NCBI GenBank assembly: GCA_028717045.1
Contig: JAQUON010000080.1
Location: 1-6,003 of the forward strand
Source: Candidatus Omnitrophota bacterium
GTDB lineage: Bacteria > Omnitrophota > Gorgyraeia > Gygaellales > Profunditerraquicolaceae
DNA: 6,003 nt
Reading direction: 5' to 3'
The notes beneath the pieces were generated by a model that worked only from the letters and a program-made list of their open reading frames with translations, made no database searches and was not told where the DNA came from. The translations under genes and the position numbers were made by a program. Below are positions 5,780 to 6,003 of the stretch, in pieces; within the stretch, counting starts at the first letter, position 1, and each line of letters starts with the position of its first letter.

Positions 5780-5905
5780 TTATTGAGCGGGCGTTTCTTT
5801 ATTTTCGCTCGTTTCTTCGATTATTGTAATAACATCACCCACTGCGATAACGGCCTGTTCAAGCGCTTCTTTCAGCTGCTGAAGAGACATCTGTTTCTCT
5901 GCCAT
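5780..5905 (-). CDS. Hypothetical 41-aa protein
   Basis: A short gene with ATG at 5905 and TAA at 5780-5782. The product starts MAEKQMSLQQLKEALEQA and continues VIAVGDVITIIEET, then ends in a polar tail (SENKETPAQ). It has no cysteines. Residues 7-31 look like one amphipathic to hydrophobic helix, possibly for protein or membrane contact, but no family is recognised. The ribosome site AGGAGGT, 4 nt before the ATG, is close to ideal and is the main evidence for translation. Its first 47 nt overlap, in another frame, the end of the Cys-rich fragment at 5859-6003, which suggests translational coupling. The palindrome at 5726-5753 follows its stop by 26 nt. Confidence 0.72.
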   Translation of the reverse strand: MAEKQMSLQQLKEALEQAVIAVGDVITIIEETSENKETPAQ

Positions 5906-6003
5906 ATACACCTCCTTCTTGGTTCAAGTTTGTGTCAGTAAATGTCTCTATTTTAAAATATTGGCAGTCCCTGAACCTGCTGAAACAAAAATCATGCCGC
6001 TTT
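5859..6003 (-). CDS. Small cysteine-rich protein, C-terminal fragment (family copy 1, cut by window edge)
   Basis: The frame is open from the right window edge (first full codon at 6002) to TGA at 5859-5861, giving 47 residues. It begins KRHDFCFSRFRDCQYFKIET, which matches the core of the two complete Cys-rich proteins: C, then F at +4, D at +6, C at +7 (as in the 63-aa copy), K at +11 and T at +14. The expected N-terminal Cys pair would lie outside the window. After the core a polar tail of about 27 residues runs into the start of the 41-aa gene by 47 nt. That tail is longer than in the other copies (9 and 19 residues after the conserved Lys). The match is short, so confidence is moderate; the sequence beyond the edge would settle it. 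Confidence 0.65.
   Translation of the reverse strand, partial: KRHDFCFSRFRDCQYFKIETFTDTNLNQEGGVYGRETDVSSAAERSA
5910..5916 (-). promoter_or_regulatory. Ribosome binding site of the 41-aa gene
   Basis: AGGAGGT on the minus strand, 4 nt before the ATG at 5905, inside AAGAAGGAGGT. It is nearly a full complement of the 16S rRNA tail and decides this start. It lies inside the coding frame of the Cys-rich fragment upstream, as is usual for coupled genes. Confidence 0.78.

Noticed and set aside
5906..6003. Possible promoter with TAAAAT before the 41-aa gene
   Set aside because: No acceptable -35 at 16-18 bp, and the stretch is better explained as coding for the Cys-rich fragment.

Overview
This window holds a run of bacterial genes that all read on the minus strand, right to left. 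The organism is not identified by any single marker. The mix of complete Shine-Dalgarno sequences, moderate GC (about 45% by eye), LeuRS with zinc-binding cysteines, an Nfo-type endonuclease IV, Rnk, PhoU-like and UPF0316 proteins fits a diderm-like bacterium. An uncultured lineage such as Omnitrophota or a deltaproteobacterial relative is possible, but that is a low-confidence impression from gene style only.

Right part (about 4700-6003): a cluster of small genes. Three of them encode related small cysteine-rich proteins: a C-terminal fragment running off the right edge (stop at 5859), a 53-aa protein (5547-5708) and a 63-aa protein (4748-4939). They align without gaps around a C-x3-F-x-D-x4-K-x2-T core. 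Between them lie a 41-aa unknown protein (5780-5905), a perfect 28-bp palindrome (5726-5753) and a UPF0316/DUF2179 membrane protein (4953-5489).

Middle part (3012-4692): a PhoU-like helical protein that lacks the usual metal-binding acidic residues, a Rnk/GreA-type RNA polymerase-binding protein with an enlarged N-terminal region, and a single-domain ThsB/DUF1863-type TIR-like protein with no visible effector partner.

Left part (1-2915): a near-consensus sigma70 promoter (TTGACG, 17 bp, TATAAT) fires a tight operon of endonuclease IV (nfo), a stand-alone CheY-like receiver protein and leucyl-tRNA synthetase (leuS, truncated by the window edge after 541 residues). The predicted start site is only about 4 nt before the nfo start codon, so the nfo message may be practically leaderless.

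How the genes may work together: nfo, the receiver gene and leuS are spaced 7-15 nt apart and are probably co-transcribed. The genes from the 63-aa protein to rnk are also closely spaced with good ribosome binding sites and could form one operon of regulatory and membrane functions. No mobile element, CRISPR array, tRNA or rRNA was found. The most novel material is the tandem family of small Cys-rich proteins around the UPF0316 gene.
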